Part shown: positions 1 to 6,384 of the stretch, piece by piece
Layout: the number at the start of each line of letters is the position of its first letter
Position numbering within the stretch: position 1 is the first letter of the stretch
From: Comamonadaceae bacterium
GTDB lineage: Bacteria > Pseudomonadota > Gammaproteobacteria > Burkholderiales > Burkholderiaceae_C
Direction: 5' to 3'
DNA length: 8,271 bases
NCBI GenBank assembly: GCA_947464665.1
Contig: CANHXV010000087.1
Coordinates: forward strand, 1-8,271
Translations under genes and position numbers: made by a program
The notes under the pieces: model-generated
What the model was told of the DNA's origin: nothing
Database searches by the model: none
What the model saw: only the letters and a program-made list of their open reading frames with translations

Positions 1-169
1 TCTCGCCGGGAATATCGGTCAAGCGCGTCCACAAGTCCAGCATGTCTAACGCCATTTGGGTGTTCAGTGCATTGCCCACTTCAGGACGGTTCATGCAAAC
101 TTGAAGCACGTGGGCGCTGACTTGTTTGCAATCAAGGGTAGTGTAAACAGGCAATTCAGACTTTGACAT
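1..169 (-). CDS. Crotonase-family enoyl-CoA hydratase/isomerase, N-terminal fragment
   Basis: Partial gene running off the left edge; 56 complete codons are visible from an ATG at 169. The fragment carries the typical crotonase opening: a beta strand (residues 20-26, HVLQVCM) followed by NRPEVGNALNTQM at 27-39, which matches the family pattern of NRPe..NAl...m. It then continues into the first helix (LDMLDLWTRL). The oxyanion-hole and catalytic regions lie outside the window, so hydratase, isomerase or hydrolase activity cannot be decided. The gene begins 18 bp after the stop of the acyl-CoA dehydrogenase gene and is surely cotranscribed with it. That order fits a dehydrogenase product (2-enoyl-CoA) being passed to a hydratase. 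No strong Shine-Dalgarno sequence precedes the ATG. It is the second crotonase of the cluster and is clearly different in sequence from the complete one at 5609-6382. Confidence 0.85.
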   Translation of the reverse strand, partial: MSKSELPVYTTLDCKQVSAHVLQVCMNRPEVGNALNTQMALDMLDLWTRLTDIPGE

Positions 170-179
170 AGTGGTGCTT

Positions 180-198
180 AGTAAGACTCAGTAAGACT
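180..198. repeat. Short tandem duplication, 10-bp period, across a stop codon
   Basis: The 9-bp word AGTAAGACT occurs at 180-188 and again at 190-198 on the plus strand, giving a period of 10 bp. The repeat covers the last codons and TGA stop of the acyl-CoA dehydrogenase gene and the start of the short spacer before the next gene. It looks like a replication-slippage duplication. No function is evident. Confidence 0.6.
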
Positions 199-1342
199 TG
201 GGCATGCCCAAAACATGCTCACCCACGTAAGACAAAATCAAGTTGGTTGAGATAGGGGCTACTTGGTACAAACGCGTTTCACGGAATTTACGTTCAATGT
301 CGTATTCGGCGGCAAAACCAAAACCACCATGGGTTTGCAAGCAGACATTGGCGGCTTCCCAAGAAGCGTCTGCTGCCAAAAGTTTAGACATGTTGGCTTG
401 CGCGCCGCAAGGCAGGCCTGCATCAAACAGGCGAGCTGCTTCGTAGCGCATCAAGCTGGCCGCTTCGACATTGATGTGGGCTTTAGCAATGGGAAATTGA
501 ACGCCTTGATTGTGTGCAATGGCACGGCCAAATACGACGCGTTGCTTGGCGTATTCAGTGGCTCGATCGACAAACCAATAACCATCACCAATACATTCTG
601 CAGCAATCAAAATTCGCTCGGCATTCAAGCCATCCAAAATGTATTTTAAGCCTAGGCCTTCTTCGCCAATGCGGTTTTCTACCGGAATGCGCAGGTTGTC
701 GATGAAGATCTCATTGGTCTCGTGGTTGACCATATTTCGAATAGGTTTGACGGTGATGGTCTTGCCCACTTCTTCACGCAAGTCCACTAAGAATACAGAC
801 AGGCCCTCTGACTTTTTCTTTACTTCTGCAAGGGGTGTGGTTCGGGCCAACAAAAGCATGTAATCGGAATGTTGCAAACGCGAAGTCCACACCTTCTGAC
901 CGTTCACCACATAGTGATCGCCTTGGCGCACTGCCATGGTTTTAAGTTGGGTGGTGTCTGAGCCGGTTGTGGGTTCAGTGACGGCCATCGACTGCATGCG
1001 CAACTCACCCGACGCAATCTTGGGCAATAAAGCATCTTTCTGTGCTTTTGAGCCGTGTCGAACGACGCAACCCATGACATACATCTGGCCATGGCAAGCA
1101 CCTGAATTGCCACCGGCGCGATTGATTTCTTCCATGATGACGCTGGCTTCTATCAGGCTCAAGTTGGAGCCGCCATATTCTTCTGGAATGAGAGCGGATA
1201 GCCAACCAGCCTCGGTCAAGGCAGTGACAAATTTTTCGGGGAAAGCGCGGGCCTCATCGACCTCTTGCCAATAGCGTGAATCAAAAGCAGAGACAACTTG
1301 GCGAACGCCTTCGCGCAGTTCAGGAAAATTTTGGGGACTCAT
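188..1342 (-). CDS. Acyl-CoA dehydrogenase (FAD-dependent)
   Basis: A full-length acyl-CoA dehydrogenase of 384 residues, the normal size. It would oxidise an acyl-CoA to the 2,3-enoyl-CoA using FAD and pass electrons to electron-transfer flavoprotein in the cytoplasm. The N-terminal helical domain is followed by the middle beta domain with the first family signature, AVTEPTTGSD (120-129), and then WTS (152-154). The C-terminal helical domain carries YAKQRVVFG (264-272) and QTHGGFGF (336-343). The usual catalytic Glu in the Y-E-G-T segment is absent: the sequence is LYQVAP at 358-363, with Gln360 at that site. Glu242 in GLNAERI instead matches the helix-G base position of isovaleryl- and long-chain acyl-CoA dehydrogenases. 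The ATG at 1342 lies 3 bp after the SDR stop, which suggests translational coupling. The natural acyl chain is unknown. Family assignment is firm. Confidence 0.95.
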   Translation of the reverse strand: MSPQNFPELREGVRQVVSAFDSRYWQEVDEARAFPEKFVTALTEAGWLSALIPEEYGGSNLSLIEASVIMEEINRAGGNSGACHGQMYVMGCVVRHGSKAQKDALLPKIASGELRMQSMAVTEPTTGSDTTQLKTMAVRQGDHYVVNGQKVWTSRLQHSDYMLLLARTTPLAEVKKKSEGLSVFLVDLREEVGKTITVKPIRNMVNHETNEIFIDNLRIPVENRIGEEGLGLKYILDGLNAERILIAAECIGDGYWFVDRATEYAKQRVVFGRAIAHNQGVQFPIAKAHINVEAASLMRYEAARLFDAGLPCGAQANMSKLLAADASWEAANVCLQTHGGFGFAAEYDIERKFRETRLYQVAPISTNLILSYVGEHVLGMPKSY

Positions 1343-1345
1343 AAA

Positions 1346-2128
1346 TTATTTACTGGGTGTGGTGAACATCTGACCACCGTCAACGTTGATCACGCTACCG
1401 CTGAGGTAGCTGCACAGGGGGGATGCACAAAAGGCAGTCAGTTTGGCAATTTCATCTGGCTCGGCCATGCGACCAAAAGGCATTCCCAAGGTTAGCTCTT
1501 GCCAGCGCGAGGCATCGCCCAGTTTGCTTGTGGCTTGTTGTTGCAACATGCCTTGCATGCGATCGCTCCGAGTAGGTGATGGGTTGATGCCAAAAACACG
1601 AACGCCTTGACGCACCGTACCACCCCCTAAACCTTGTGTGAATGCGATCAAGGCTGCGTTGGCCGCAGAGCCGCAAATGTATTCATAGCGCGGCGCTGCA
1701 CCGGCCATGCCGATGATGTTGGCGATGACCCCTTTGCCGCGTTTTTCCATGCTGGGTAAATAAGCGCGTGTCAAATTAATGTAGCTGTAGAGTTTGAGAT
1801 CCCAAGCCTGACGCCAGCGTTGCTCCGTGATGTCGTGGATGTTGCCGCCTGGAATGGCGCCTGCGTTGTTGACCAACACATCGACCTCGCCGACCTTTTG
1901 AAACAGCGTCTCAGCGGAGCCTGGCAGGCTCAAGTCAGCTTCAATGATTTCAGGTGTGATGTGATGCGCTGCTTTGATAGCTTGCAATGCATGCGCCAAA
2001 TTGGCTTGGTCGCGCGAAACCAAAATGGGCACGGCACCTTCTGCAGCAAACGCTTGCGCAATGGCCAAACCAATGCCTTTGGACCCACCCGTGATGAGGA
2101 CGCGTTGCCCTGTTAGTTCTAAATTCAT
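1346..2128 (-). CDS. Atypical short-chain dehydrogenase/reductase lacking the canonical catalytic triad
   Basis: A 260-residue protein of classical SDR length. The Rossmann nucleotide-binding motif is TGGSKGIG (13-20), NNAG is at 87-90, and the C-terminus has the family pattern GRMAEPDEIA (219-228) and SGSVINVDGG (243-252). SRD (38-40) after the second strand hints at NADP(H) rather than NAD(H), weakly. The active-site segment is unusual. NIIGMAG (137-143) has Gly140 where the catalytic Ser is expected. GSAANAAL (153-160) puts Gly153 and Asn157 where Tyr and Lys of YxxxK should be. The chain is otherwise intact, so this looks like a divergent subfamily, not decay. The start at 2128 is chosen because MNLELTGQRVLITGG is the usual SDR opening and an AGAGA stretch precedes it; an in-frame upstream start at 2188 would add 20 unlikely residues and overlap the previous gene. 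In context it may act on a hydroxyacyl- or enoyl-CoA, but this is inferred. Confidence 0.9.
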   Translation of the reverse strand: MNLELTGQRVLITGGSKGIGLAIAQAFAAEGAVPILVSRDQANLAHALQAIKAAHHITPEIIEADLSLPGSAETLFQKVGEVDVLVNNAGAIPGGNIHDITEQRWRQAWDLKLYSYINLTRAYLPSMEKRGKGVIANIIGMAGAAPRYEYICGSAANAALIAFTQGLGGGTVRQGVRVFGINPSPTRSDRMQGMLQQQATSKLGDASRWQELTLGMPFGRMAEPDEIAKLTAFCASPLCSYLSGSVINVDGGQMFTTPSK

Positions 2129-2151
2129 GTGGAATCTCTGTGTAGTGGTAA

Positions 2152-3030
2152 TCAGTTGGAGGGGGCGGGTACTTGAGACGAATACCACTGGGACATTTTT
2201 TCACCTGTCATAAAACAAACTTCAGGTGTGGCCATTAGCAAGTCGAGCATTTTTTCGAAGCTTTCAAAACGATGCGGTACGCCAATTAAATGCGGGTGCA
2301 AGCCCAAAGCCAATACACGTGGCTGTTTCAAACTTTCGCGTTTGAACAAACTCAGCGTGTTGGACAGGCGTTGAAACATTTCGTTGGAGCTGTGTTTTTC
2401 CACTGCATAAATGATGGAGTCATTCAGTTCTAGGTTGTAAGGAAGGGACATCATCGGGCCGTGCTTGGTGTGCATCCAATGCGGCACATCGTCAACCACC
2501 CAGTCAAAGACGTATTCAATGCCAAGCTTTTTCAAAATATCGGGTGTGTCATGCGACTCGCGAAGGCCTGGACTGAGCCAACCTTTGGGTCGCTTGCCAG
2601 TAAAAGCCTCAATCATGTCAAGGCAGGCCACAATTTGCCCTTCCTCGCCATCGGTATGGTTGAGTGCTTTTTGATGAACGCCGTGGCCAATGAATTCCCA
2701 ACCCGCTTTGTGCATGGCTTCAGCAGCACGCGGATAAGCTTGAATCACACCCGCATTGAAGCTGGTGGAGGCAGGTAAACCGCGTTTGCTGATGGCGTCA
2801 ATGATGCGGGGCAAGCCAGCACGCATGCCGTAATCGGCCCAGCTAAAGTTAGGCACATCAGGCACAGTTTCTTTGCCGTGAGGGGGTGTGATGATGGTGC
2901 GCGGCATGCTGGCTTCAAATTGCCAGTGCTCCACATTCACCACCAAGTGGACCAAGATGGCGCCTTCTTTGGGGGCAAGCAGTTGGGGGCCTTCGTTAGA
3001 AAAGCGATAGGGAATACGTGGATTAGCCAT
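2152..3030 (-). CDS. Polysaccharide deacetylase-superfamily amidohydrolase, PuuE/cyclic imide hydrolase-like
   Basis: A 292-residue protein with the NodB-like fold of the polysaccharide deacetylase superfamily, in the branch that includes the allantoinase PuuE and bacterial cyclic imide hydrolases. It has no signal peptide, so it should act in the cytoplasm on a small molecule and not on cell-wall glycan. The usual metal-site TFDDG segment is replaced by VNVEHW (31-36). The HxxxH segment reads HGVHQ (116-120), keeping the first His with Gln120 at the second position. WLSPGLRESHDTPDIL (151-166), DD (180-181) and HPHLIGVPHRFESF (245-258) follow the PuuE pattern. The ATG at 3030 overlaps the ABC ATPase gene end by 8 bp, so translation is probably coupled to the transporter. 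Physical linkage to an importer and an amidase suggests hydrolysis of a cyclic amide, imide or ureide. The substrate is inferred; the family is well supported. Confidence 0.85.
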   Translation of the reverse strand: MANPRIPYRFSNEGPQLLAPKEGAILVHLVVNVEHWQFEASMPRTIITPPHGKETVPDVPNFSWADYGMRAGLPRIIDAISKRGLPASTSFNAGVIQAYPRAAEAMHKAGWEFIGHGVHQKALNHTDGEEGQIVACLDMIEAFTGKRPKGWLSPGLRESHDTPDILKKLGIEYVFDWVVDDVPHWMHTKHGPMMSLPYNLELNDSIIYAVEKHSSNEMFQRLSNTLSLFKRESLKQPRVLALGLHPHLIGVPHRFESFEKMLDLLMATPEVCFMTGEKMSQWYSSQVPAPSN

Positions 3031-3781
3031 GAGTGTGTCGAATAAGGTTAAGGATCTCGAGCTTCATGGCACTGAAGGCCTCGCTCGCGGTATCTGCCAC
3101 GGTACGCGGACGTGCTAAGGGCACAACCAGTTTGGATTGGATGCGGCCAGGTCGGGCTGACATGACGTAAATGGTGTTAGATAAAAAAATGGCTTCATCG
3201 ATGTCATGTGTCACAAAGATGATGGTGGGTTTGAGTTTTTGCCAGACCGACAGCAAAAGCTCTTGCATGGTTAATCGAGTTTGCGCGTCGAGCGCACCAA
3301 AGGGTTCGTCCATCAACAAAACACGAGAGCCCAAGGTGAGAATGCGCGCTATACCCACACGTTGGCGCATACCGCCTGAGAGCTGCACAGGCAGGTGGTT
3401 TTTGAAGTCCTGCAAACCCACAATGCTGATCATCTCGTTGGCGCGTTCCTCGTATTCGGCTTTGGGCAAGCCTTGTACTTTGGGGCCAAAGACGACGTTT
3501 TCCCAAACAGTCAACCAAGGAAATAAAGCTGCTTCTTGAAAAACCACACCTCGATCTGGCCCTGGCGCTAGCACTGCTTTTTGCTCAACCTGTAAGACAC
3601 CTGAGGTGGGAGATTCAAAGCCAGCAATCAGATTGAGCAGGGTGGACTTGCCGCAGCCAGAAGGGCCCAGTAAAGCGACAAATTCGCCAGGCGGCACTTC
3701 CAGGTCAATTCGATCGAGTGCCTTGACCGGAGGCTGGCCTGGATAGGTTTTACAAAGGTCTTTAACAGAGATATTTGACAT
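3023..3781 (-). CDS. NitT/TauT-family ABC transporter ATP-binding protein
   Basis: A 252-residue ATPase subunit of an importer in the nitrate/sulfonate/taurine group; it would power uptake as a dimer on the cytoplasmic face. All nucleotide-binding motifs are intact: Walker A GPSGCGKST (39-47), Q-loop FQE (81-83), signature LSGGMRQR (134-141), Walker B VLLMDEPFGALDA (154-166) and the H-loop His192. The phrases FQEAALFPWLTVWENV (81-96) and DEPFGALD are typical of SsuB/TauB-like proteins. The ATG at 3781 is preferred because MSNISVKDLCKTYPG is the normal family N-terminus; a longer in-frame form from 3841 would add 20 residues and overlap the permease gene. The gene starts 7 bp after the permease stop and its end overlaps the next gene by 8 bp. 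The transported compound cannot be told from this subunit. Confidence 0.96.
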   Translation of the reverse strand: MSNISVKDLCKTYPGQPPVKALDRIDLEVPPGEFVALLGPSGCGKSTLLNLIAGFESPTSGVLQVEQKAVLAPGPDRGVVFQEAALFPWLTVWENVVFGPKVQGLPKAEYEERANEMISIVGLQDFKNHLPVQLSGGMRQRVGIARILTLGSRVLLMDEPFGALDAQTRLTMQELLLSVWQKLKPTIIFVTHDIDEAIFLSNTIYVMSARPGRIQSKLVVPLARPRTVADTASEAFSAMKLEILNLIRHTHG

Positions 3782-3788
3782 AAGAATT

Positions 3789-4589
3789 TCAGTGACTTTG
3801 CAAAATCCGCCATACCAGCATCTTGCGTTCGATGAAAACAATGATGCGATCGCTGATGTAACCCATAGCGCCTATCGATACCATGTCTGCCAGCACAATG
3901 TCCATGCGCCCCACATAGTAGGCGTCCCACAAAACATAACCTAAGCCCGATTTGACTGCCACCATTTCAGAGACGATCACCGCTGTCCAAGAAATGCCTA
4001 AACCAATGCGTAAGCCTGTAAAAATGGACGGCATGGCAGCAGGCAATACAACGCGAAGAAGCAGTTGAGTTCGACTGGCGCCCATCATCAATGCAGCTCG
4101 CACTAGGTTACGGTCAACATCGCGAGCGCCTTGAGTGGTATTGACCACGATGGCGTAGAAGCCACCCAGAAAAATTAAGAAAATTGAGCCAATATCGCGA
4201 ATACCGAATACTGCAATTGAAAAAGGCAACCAAGCTGTGATGGGAATTGGGCGCAGACTTTGAATCATGGGGTCGAACATCTGTGAGATGAATTTACTCC
4301 AACCAATCAACAAGCCTAGCGGCACACCAACGAGCGCAGCGAGCGTAAAGCCCTGCGCGACTCGCATGGAGGAGTACTCCACATTGGCCAACCAAGTGCC
4401 CAGGTAGGGGTTAAGCCCCATGCCTGGTTTGGCAAAAATCCAGCTGTGCCAACCCTCGAGCACCAACAGTGGTGTGGGCAGTATGCCGGCCATACCAGGC
4501 ATGCTGCCCGTCACTTGCCACAAGACGACGACGACGGTTGGAATCACCAATCCGAGCATCAGTTGCTTGAAATGAACCGTCGTCTTCAT
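3789..4589 (-). CDS. NitT/TauT-family ABC transporter permease
   Basis: A 266-residue inner-membrane permease of the SsuC/TauC type. Hydrophobic stretches at about 10-27, 80-96, 120-149, 186-212 and 232-252 fit the family's six-helix layout. SLRPIPITAWLPFSIAVFGI (111-130) and the cytoplasmic EAA loop, around AALMMGASRTQLLLRVVLPA (165-184) and extending to GLRIGLGISW, are diagnostic for binding-protein-dependent importers; this loop contacts the ATPase. The gene sits 15 bp after the binding-protein stop and 7 bp before the ATPase gene, the standard order for a complete importer. A good Shine-Dalgarno sequence (AGGGGA) precedes the ATG. It would form the membrane channel for the compound captured by the periplasmic protein; the substrate is unknown. 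Confidence 0.96.
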   Translation of the reverse strand: MKTTVHFKQLMLGLVIPTVVVVLWQVTGSMPGMAGILPTPLLVLEGWHSWIFAKPGMGLNPYLGTWLANVEYSSMRVAQGFTLAALVGVPLGLLIGWSKFISQMFDPMIQSLRPIPITAWLPFSIAVFGIRDIGSIFLIFLGGFYAIVVNTTQGARDVDRNLVRAALMMGASRTQLLLRVVLPAAMPSIFTGLRIGLGISWTAVIVSEMVAVKSGLGYVLWDAYYVGRMDIVLADMVSIGAMGYISDRIIVFIERKMLVWRILQSH

Positions 4590-4594
4590 AGTGT

Positions 4595-4600
4595 TCCCCT
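4595..4600 (-). promoter_or_regulatory. Ribosome binding site of the ABC permease gene
   Basis: On the minus strand AGGGGA lies 5 bp before the ATG at 4589. It is a clear purine-rich Shine-Dalgarno match in the 15-bp spacer and supports that start. Confidence 0.75.
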
Positions 4601-4604
4601 GAGA

Positions 4605-5582
4605 TTACTTCTTGATTTCTCTGGCCATGCTGTCGTCGTATAAGTCGGCAGCCTCTTTGGTCACGTCTTTTTGTACGATGCCTTGTTTGAAAGCAGCCTC
4701 GGCCAAACGACTAACTTGCTCTTTGGTCAAGACGCCACCCAGCTTGATGATCTTGGCTGACTCTTTGGTCACGTTCAATGGCAAACCTGTGTATTTGGAA
4801 TAAGCATCGGCAAACATGTCATTGTTCTTGGCCATTTGCTCTTCTACTTTGAGGTAAGCCCACAAGAAGCGTTGTACCAAATCTTTTTTGGTTGTCATGG
4901 CTTCGCGTGAAGCAGCCAGCATGCCCAACTCAGCGCCCACAGAACGGGACTGGCTGTAGTCGAGTTTGGTTGCAAAGTAAGCATCGCCTTCGGCAACAGC
5001 TTGCGATTCAAAGGGCTCCCACAACACCATGGCATCGATGTCGCCGCGCTTCATGGCTTGAACAAAGGCCGTACCACCACCCTGAACATTCACAGGAGAG
5101 AACGCGGTGTAGGGGATATTTTTTTCAATCAGGGTCATGGCCCACTGGAACCAAACAGCAGATCCCGGTGCAATAGCAATTTTTTTGCCATTGATATCAG
5201 CCCAATCGTCAATCTTCACGCCCTTACGGACGACTAAAAATTTGGAAGAGCTGCCAACGCCTGTCAGGCCAATCAAGTTCTTGCTGCCTTGAGCCGCCAC
5301 AATGGCCAAATCGCCTGGGCCCACTGCAGATACATCGACAGAGCCAGACAACAAGGCTGTGCGTGCATCGGCATAGCGAACAAACTCAGCGCGTTTGACT
5401 TCGATGTTGAGCTTCTTGAGCTCTTCTTCGAGCATGAGCATGGGAGACAAGTGACCCACCTTGACATAGCCAATGGTGAGTACTTCTTTTTGTTTCATAG
5501 GCGCTGGGGATGGCCCCACCGCCAAGGCCGCGGTTGCAGCCAGTGTTAGCACGATCGAAAGTAGGGTTTTTATAGACTTCAT
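4605..5582 (-). CDS. NitT/TauT-family ABC transporter periplasmic substrate-binding protein
   Basis: A 325-residue solute-binding protein of the NMT1/SsuA-like fold. Residues 1-21 form a typical Sec signal peptide: a basic start (MKSIK), a hydrophobic core and an ALA cleavage motif at 19-21. No lipobox Cys is present, so the mature protein should be soluble in the periplasm. The body has the family features: TIGYVKVGHLSPML (36-49), ALLSGSVDVSAVGPGDLAI (76-94), NGKKIAIAPGSAVWFQW (131-147), and a hinge region with MKRGDIDAMVLWEPFES (177-193). The ATG at 5582 is chosen because GGAG lies 6 bp upstream; in-frame starts at 5594 and 5612 would place charged residues before the signal peptide. Family members bind sulfonates, nitrate, pyrimidines, phthalate-like acids and others, so the ligand is open. 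The location between acyl-CoA genes and a hydrolase suggests uptake of the compound this cluster degrades. Confidence 0.95.
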   Translation of the reverse strand: MKSIKTLLSIVLTLAATAALAVGPSPAPMKQKEVLTIGYVKVGHLSPMLMLEEELKKLNIEVKRAEFVRYADARTALLSGSVDVSAVGPGDLAIVAAQGSKNLIGLTGVGSSSKFLVVRKGVKIDDWADINGKKIAIAPGSAVWFQWAMTLIEKNIPYTAFSPVNVQGGGTAFVQAMKRGDIDAMVLWEPFESQAVAEGDAYFATKLDYSQSRSVGAELGMLAASREAMTTKKDLVQRFLWAYLKVEEQMAKNNDMFADAYSKYTGLPLNVTKESAKIIKLGGVLTKEQVSRLAEAAFKQGIVQKDVTKEAADLYDDSMAREIKK

Positions 5583-5586
5583 CTTC

Positions 5587-5592
5587 TTCTCC
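5587..5592 (-). promoter_or_regulatory. Ribosome binding site deciding the binding-protein start
   Basis: On the minus strand GGAGAA begins 10 bp before the ATG at 5582, with GGAG at 5589-5592 and a 6-bp spacer. It is among the strongest Shine-Dalgarno sequences in the window and favours the start at 5582 over 5594 or 5612. Confidence 0.8.
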
Positions 5593-5608
5593 ATGGGTGG
5601 TTTGAAAT

Positions 5609-6382
5609 TCAATGGCCGGTGAACTTGGGTAGCCGTTTCTCTGCAAAAGCCTTTCGGCCCTCGGCATAGTCGCTGCTTTTAAAACACGTATCAACGGCCT
5701 GATCGATACGCGAAATTTGAGATGTATCGCCATCTGCAATGCACAGCATGGCCTGTTTGGCGGCTTGAACAGTGAGAGGCGCGTTTTGTGAAATTTGAAG
5801 TGCAATCTCAGCACAGTGCTCAAACACATTGTCGTGGACTGCGTTGACAATGCCCATGTGCGCGGCCTCTAAGGCTCCATAAACTTTGGCGGTATAAAAA
5901 GCCTCAGCGGCTGCCGTGGGTCCCAAGTTTTGCACAATGCTTTTCATGCCCTTGTAACCATAACCCAAACCTAAACGTGCCGCGGGCATGCGGAACTTAG
6001 ACGCAGGACTTGCGTAGCGCAAATCACACGATAAAGCCAAGCCCAAACCACCGCCGTAGCAAATGCCACTGATGGCGGCAATCACGGGTACTTTGCAACG
6101 TGTAATGGCTTCTTGTGCTTGCGCAACGCTTTGGTTGTAGTGGGCCACAGAGGCTTCAGAATTCCGTTGTGTTTCAAACTCACTGATGTTGGCGCCTGAA
6201 ACAAACGCTTTCTCACCAGCGCCGCGCAGAATGACGGCACGAACTTGGGCATCGCCTTCGATCGTGTCAAAAGCTTGTTTGAGATCAATCCACATCGACA
6301 AGCTCATGGCGTTGTAACGCTCAGCGTCGTCAATCGTGACCACACTGATGTGCTGCTCTTGAGTGACTTGAATAGCACCCAT
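5609..6382 (-). CDS. Enoyl-CoA hydratase/isomerase family protein (crotonase fold)
   Basis: A complete 257-residue crotonase, the normal length. The oxyanion-hole segments are present: AFVSGANISEF (59-69) and ISGICYGGGLGLALSCD (104-120). The second catalytic Glu of rat mitochondrial hydratase (Glu164) is matched by Glu160 in TAAAEAF. The first (Glu144, in the PE of the family) is replaced: the sequence is MPAARLGLGYG (132-142), with Ala134 at that site. This could mean isomerase-like or other crotonase chemistry instead of simple hydration. The C-terminus EGRKAFAEKRLPKF (241-254) is typical. The ATG at 6382 is 2 bp after the CoA-transferase stop. A TTG at 6388 that overlaps that stop (TTGA) is possible, but AGAGGTGG is correctly spaced only for the ATG. 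It would act on the CoA ester formed by the adjacent CoA-transferase and acyl-CoA dehydrogenase. Confidence 0.93.
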   Translation of the reverse strand: MGAIQVTQEQHISVVTIDDAERYNAMSLSMWIDLKQAFDTIEGDAQVRAVILRGAGEKAFVSGANISEFETQRNSEASVAHYNQSVAQAQEAITRCKVPVIAAISGICYGGGLGLALSCDLRYASPASKFRMPAARLGLGYGYKGMKSIVQNLGPTAAAEAFYTAKVYGALEAAHMGIVNAVHDNVFEHCAEIALQISQNAPLTVQAAKQAMLCIADGDTSQISRIDQAVDTCFKSSDYAEGRKAFAEKRLPKFTGH

Positions 6383-6384
6383 CT

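Noticed and set aside
170..187. Possible promoter or terminator in the spacer before the second crotonase
   Set aside because: The spacer is only 18 bp, with no hairpin plus T-run and no -35/-10 pair; cotranscription is simpler.
263..649. Plus-strand open frame of 128 codons opposite the acyl-CoA dehydrogenase
   Set aside because: It lies wholly within a strongly supported minus-strand gene and shows no recognisable domain; it is an antisense shadow.
2129..2188. N-terminal extension of the SDR by 20 residues
   Set aside because: It would overlap the imidase-like gene, while the normal SDR opening with a purine-rich stretch upstream starts at 2128.
2152..3030. Secreted peptidoglycan or chitin deacetylase
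   Set aside because: No signal peptide or membrane anchor is present, and the CE4 metal motif is altered; the cytoplasmic PuuE/imidase-like branch fits better.
3782..3841. N-terminal extension of the ABC ATPase by 20 residues
   Set aside because: The added residues overlap the permease end in another frame and do not resemble ABC ATPase N-termini.
5386..5850. Minus-strand frame of 154 codons spanning the crotonase/binding-protein junction
   Set aside because: It overlaps the ends of two firmly identified genes in a different frame and has no domain; it would destroy neither but has no support of its own.
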